From Ruminococcus sp. AF41-9 (GTDB lineage Bacteria > Bacillota > Clostridia > Lachnospirales > Lachnospiraceae), in assembly GCF_003477525.1 (NCBI RefSeq), contig NZ_QUDO01000036.1, positions 1-41,313 on the forward strand: a stretch of DNA of 41,313 bases, in the 5' to 3' direction. The notes beneath the pieces are model-generated. The model was given only the letters and a program-made list of their open reading frames with translations. It ran no database searches and was not told the origin of the DNA. Both the position numbers and the translations under genes were made by a program. Below are positions 38,875-41,313 of the stretch, one piece after another. Positions within the stretch are counted from its first letter, which is position 1, and every line of letters starts with the position of its first letter.

Positions 38875-38903
38875 AAAAGCAAGTGAAACAGCTTGCTTTT
38901 TTT
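38875..38903 (+). terminator. Terminator between exporter and UvrA-like gene
   Basis: AAAAGCAAG (38875-38883) pairs with CTTGCTTTT (38892-38900) and continues into T residues. It would reduce or attenuate read-through into the UvrA-like gene 18 nt later. Confidence 0.75.
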
Positions 38904-38920
38904 ATAAAAGGAGATTATAG

Positions 38921-41131
38921 ATGGATATTATTATTAAAAATTTGTCAGAAAATAATTTGAAGAATATAAACTTGTTAATACCAAAAAATAAACTTGTTGT
39001 ATTTACAGGAGTATCTGGATCTGGAAAATCAAGCGTTGTCTTTGATACTATCGCTTCAGAAGCACAACGTCAATTATATGAAATGTATCCCTTTTATATA
39101 CAATCTCAATTACCTCAATATAAAAGACCTAATGTTGAGCAAATACAAAATCTTGGCGCTGCAATTGTCGTAAGTCAAGAAGCTATGGGAGGAAATGCTC
39201 GGTCTACAATTGGAACAGTAACGGAAATTTATACGTTATTGAGGTTATTATATATTGCAATAGGTAAACCAAAATTAGAGAAAAGTTCAGAACTATCATT
39301 TAATTCACAGGAGGGAATGTGTTTAAAATGTTCTGGCCTGGGACAAGTTTTAGAAATTAATATAAACAAAATTATTGATTCTCAAAAAAGCTGGCTGGAA
39401 GGTTGCATTTTAGACTCAAGATTTTCAGTTGGCGGAAAGAACTGGAAAAATGGATGTGAGAATGGAGGATTTGATATCCACAAAAAGTATGAACAATTAT
39501 CTAAAGATGAAAAAAAATCATTATTATATGGTAATGAAAAGTGGGAGGGAGTGTACAATTACTACGATACATTATTCCTTAAAAGAGATATTAGTAATAT
39601 GAGGAAGGGGATTAAGGAAAAGGCTAAAAAAATAATTATGAAGAAATTCTGTCCATGTTGCCATGGGCAAAGGCTAAACAGGAGAGCACTAGAGTGTAAG
39701 ATTTCAGGATATTCTATAAGTGACTTATGTGAAATGGAAGTAATAAAGCTACAAAGTATATTATCGCAATTTAGTATTTATGATGGTACTCAGCAGTTGA
39801 TTGAAACATTAACGAATAGGTTACAACAATTAATAAATGTCGGATTGGACTATGTAACATTAAATAGATCAGTAAATACTCTTTCCGGTGGGGAAGCTCA
39901 GAGATTAAAAATAGTGAAGCTTGCTGGAAATGCATTAACGGACATTATGTATATATTTGATGAACCTAGTTCTGGAATGCATCCACATGATGTAAAAAAG
40001 ATATGCGATTTAATGCAAATGTTGCGGGATAAAGGAAATTCAATTATAGTTGTTGAACATAATAAACAGATAATTGAAATTGCAGATTATATAATTGAGT
40101 TGGGACCAGGTGCCGGCAAAAATGGTGGAAATGTTATATTTAAAGGAAGTTATGAGAAACTTATAAGTTCGAACACAATAACTGCTCAAAGTTTAAAAAG
40201 AAAAATAACTTTTAAAAGCATTCAGCGTAAACCGAAAAAATTTTATGAAATTCATAATGCAAATATAAATAATCTGAAAAATATTAATACAACCATACCG
40301 TTAGGGGTTTTAGTAATGGTTACGGGTGTGGCCGGTTCAGGAAAAAGTAGTTTATTTACTCAATGTTTTTACGAACAACTAGAAAAAGATGGTGTATTAA
40401 TTAGCCAAAAATCAATAGTAGGAATGAACAAATCAAACACAGCGACATATATGGGCCTTTTTGGATTAATACGTCAACTTTTTGCAGAAATTAGTAATAA
40501 GGATGAGTCTGTATTTAGCTTTAATTCAAAAGGGGCATGTCCAGTTTGTGCTGGCAAGGGATATATTTCTTCAGGTTTGACCATGCTTAATTTCGCTTTG
40601 ACAAAATGTGAAGCATGTGGTGGATCGAGATATAAAGAGGAAGTGTTGCGTTATGCATATAAAGGAAAAAATATAGCAGAAATTTTAAAACTTTCAGTTG
40701 ATGAAGCACTAGATCTACTTGATGATAATCAGATAAAGGAACATTTAATAAGGCTTAAAAACGTAGGACTTGGCTATGTTACTTTAGGACAATCTTTAGA
40801 TACATTTTCAGGTGGAGAAAAGCAGCGGCTAAAATTAGCTAAAAATCTTGGGAAGAATGGTAAAGTTTATATAATAGATGAGCCTACCAGTGGCTTGCAC
40901 ATGGATGACTCTTGGAAGTTAATTAAAGTTTTCAATCAAATAGTTGAAGACGGAAATACAGTAATTATTATCGAACATAACCTAAGCTTAATTAGTTACG
41001 TTGATTGGGTTATTGATATGGGACCAGGTGCAGGCAAAAATGGCGGCGAAGTTGTTTATAATGGACCAGCTGATAAATTTAAAGATGTGGAAACTGTGAC
41101 AGCCAAATGCTTTAGGGAAGTGTGGAATTGA
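38921..41131 (+). CDS. UvrA-like drug-resistance ATPase (DrrC-type)
   Basis: The 736-aa protein has two ABC modules: Walker A GVSGSGKSS with signature TLSGGEAQRLKI, then GVAGSGKSS with TFSGGEKQRLKL. UvrA-type zinc motifs are CLKCSGLG, CPCCHGQR, CPVCAGKG and CEACGG. It is about 200 residues shorter than housekeeping UvrA and seems to lack the UvrB-interaction region, as in DrrC of the daunorubicin producer. Proteins of this type are thought to clear DNA-bound drug. It suggests that the cluster product binds DNA or a DNA enzyme complex. AAAAGGAG stands about 8 nt before ATG 38921. Confidence 0.88.
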   Translation: MDIIIKNLSENNLKNINLLIPKNKLVVFTGVSGSGKSSVVFDTIASEAQRQLYEMYPFYIQSQLPQYKRPNVEQIQNLGAAIVVSQEAMGGNARSTIGTVTEIYTLLRLLYIAIGKPKLEKSSELSFNSQEGMCLKCSGLGQVLEININKIIDSQKSWLEGCILDSRFSVGGKNWKNGCENGGFDIHKKYEQLSKDEKKSLLYGNEKWEGVYNYYDTLFLKRDISNMRKGIKEKAKKIIMKKFCPCCHGQRLNRRALECKISGYSISDLCEMEVIKLQSILSQFSIYDGTQQLIETLTNRLQQLINVGLDYVTLNRSVNTLSGGEAQRLKIVKLAGNALTDIMYIFDEPSSGMHPHDVKKICDLMQMLRDKGNSIIVVEHNKQIIEIADYIIELGPGAGKNGGNVIFKGSYEKLISSNTITAQSLKRKITFKSIQRKPKKFYEIHNANINNLKNINTTIPLGVLVMVTGVAGSGKSSLFTQCFYEQLEKDGVLISQKSIVGMNKSNTATYMGLFGLIRQLFAEISNKDESVFSFNSKGACPVCAGKGYISSGLTMLNFALTKCEACGGSRYKEEVLRYAYKGKNIAEILKLSVDEALDLLDDNQIKEHLIRLKNVGLGYVTLGQSLDTFSGGEKQRLKLAKNLGKNGKVYIIDEPTSGLHMDDSWKLIKVFNQIVEDGNTVIIIEHNLSLISYVDWVIDMGPGAGKNGGEVVYNGPADKFKDVETVTAKCFREVWN

Positions 41132-41133
41132 TA

Positions 41134-41313
41134 TTGGTTAAGATTTATATGGTAAATGTCAAAGATGTAAAAAAGAATTATACCATACAAGAATTATCTG
41201 GTAATATTTCTTCTCCACTAAAAAAAATATATTAAAAAATGCGTAATTGAAGATGAACAATATAATAATTTAATTGGTCTTCTGTTAAGTACAATATATG
41301 TTATGGGATTTTT
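41134..41313 (+). pseudogene. Probable 4'-phosphopantetheinyl transferase, 5' part only, with frame break
   Basis: Frame one from TTG 41134 gives VKIYMVNVKDVKKNYTIQEL then SGNISSPLKK and stops. With one A removed from the A8 run at 41220-41227 the frame continues YIKKCVIEDEQYNNLIGLLL to the window end. The pattern of a short beta strand followed by S-x-x-K, then a basic helix and D-x-x-x-x-LLG, resembles the N-terminus of Sfp-type transferases. That would be needed to activate the carrier protein at 33883. Only about 60 residues are visible, so the call is tentative. Confidence 0.5.

Noticed and set aside
38921..41131. Housekeeping UvrA
   Set aside because: It is much shorter (736 aa), seems to lack the UvrB-interaction region and sits with drug-export genes.

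Overview
The window looks like a low-GC anaerobic Firmicute (Clostridia, Lachnospiraceae-like) chromosome. An AT-rich biosynthetic gene cluster is interrupted by a GC-rich integrative and conjugative element (ICE) of about 27.8 kb. Base composition, codon use and Shine-Dalgarno style change sharply at both junctions. No tRNA, rRNA or CRISPR array was seen.

Layout. (1) 91-1164: N-terminal part of an acyl/aryl-adenylating enzyme. (2) 1162-28954: the ICE. It has a Tn1549/CTn-type gene set: ParB-like protein, C5 DNA methyltransferase, ArdA, PcfB, VirD4/TraG coupling protein, Maff2, TrbL/VirB6, SpoVG, PrgI, VirB4, a CD1108/NlpC-P60 protein, DUF4315, DUF4366, a cysteine-rich VLP protein, DUF4316, MobC, CD1845 and a MobP-type relaxase. 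Regulators are an XRE protein and a small sigma factor. Integration is by a large serine recombinase at the right end rather than a tyrosine integrase. Cargo is an HNH-domain protein and a response regulator/ABC transporter/histidine kinase operon of the antimicrobial-peptide-resistance type. (3) 28955-29242: the rest of the adenylating enzyme. (4) 29243-35373: class III aminotransferase, PP-loop (AANH) enzyme, BtrH/C39-like cysteine acyltransferase, ATP-grasp ligase, acyl carrier protein and a BtrK-like PLP decarboxylase, apparently one operon. (5) 35438-35733: transposase remnant. (6) 35842-41313: AraC-GyrI regulator, GyrI-like protein (frame-broken), DrrAB-like ABC exporter, UvrA-like drug-resistance ATPase and the start of a probable phosphopantetheinyl transferase.

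How the genes fit together (inference). The ATP-grasp ligase would load an acidic amino acid on the carrier protein. The decarboxylase would convert it to a beta-alanyl or gamma-aminobutyryl thioester, the BtrH-like enzyme would form amide bonds, and the PP-loop enzyme could sulfurate amides to thioamides. The adenylating enzyme would supply a starter acid, and the aminotransferase an amine. UvrA-like, GyrI-like and ABC export genes suggest a DNA- or gyrase-directed product. The set combines butirosin-side-chain and closthioamide-like logic in an arrangement I do not recognise. The ICE splits the adenylating gene at its domain hinge, so excision would restore it.

Other notable structure: 18 copies of a 23-bp palindrome, mostly directly after stop codons of ICE genes; several ICE genes whose best-placed start codon is TTG, CTG or even ATC; two near-identical promoter regions; and at least six apparent small frame breaks that are either decay or sequencing error.
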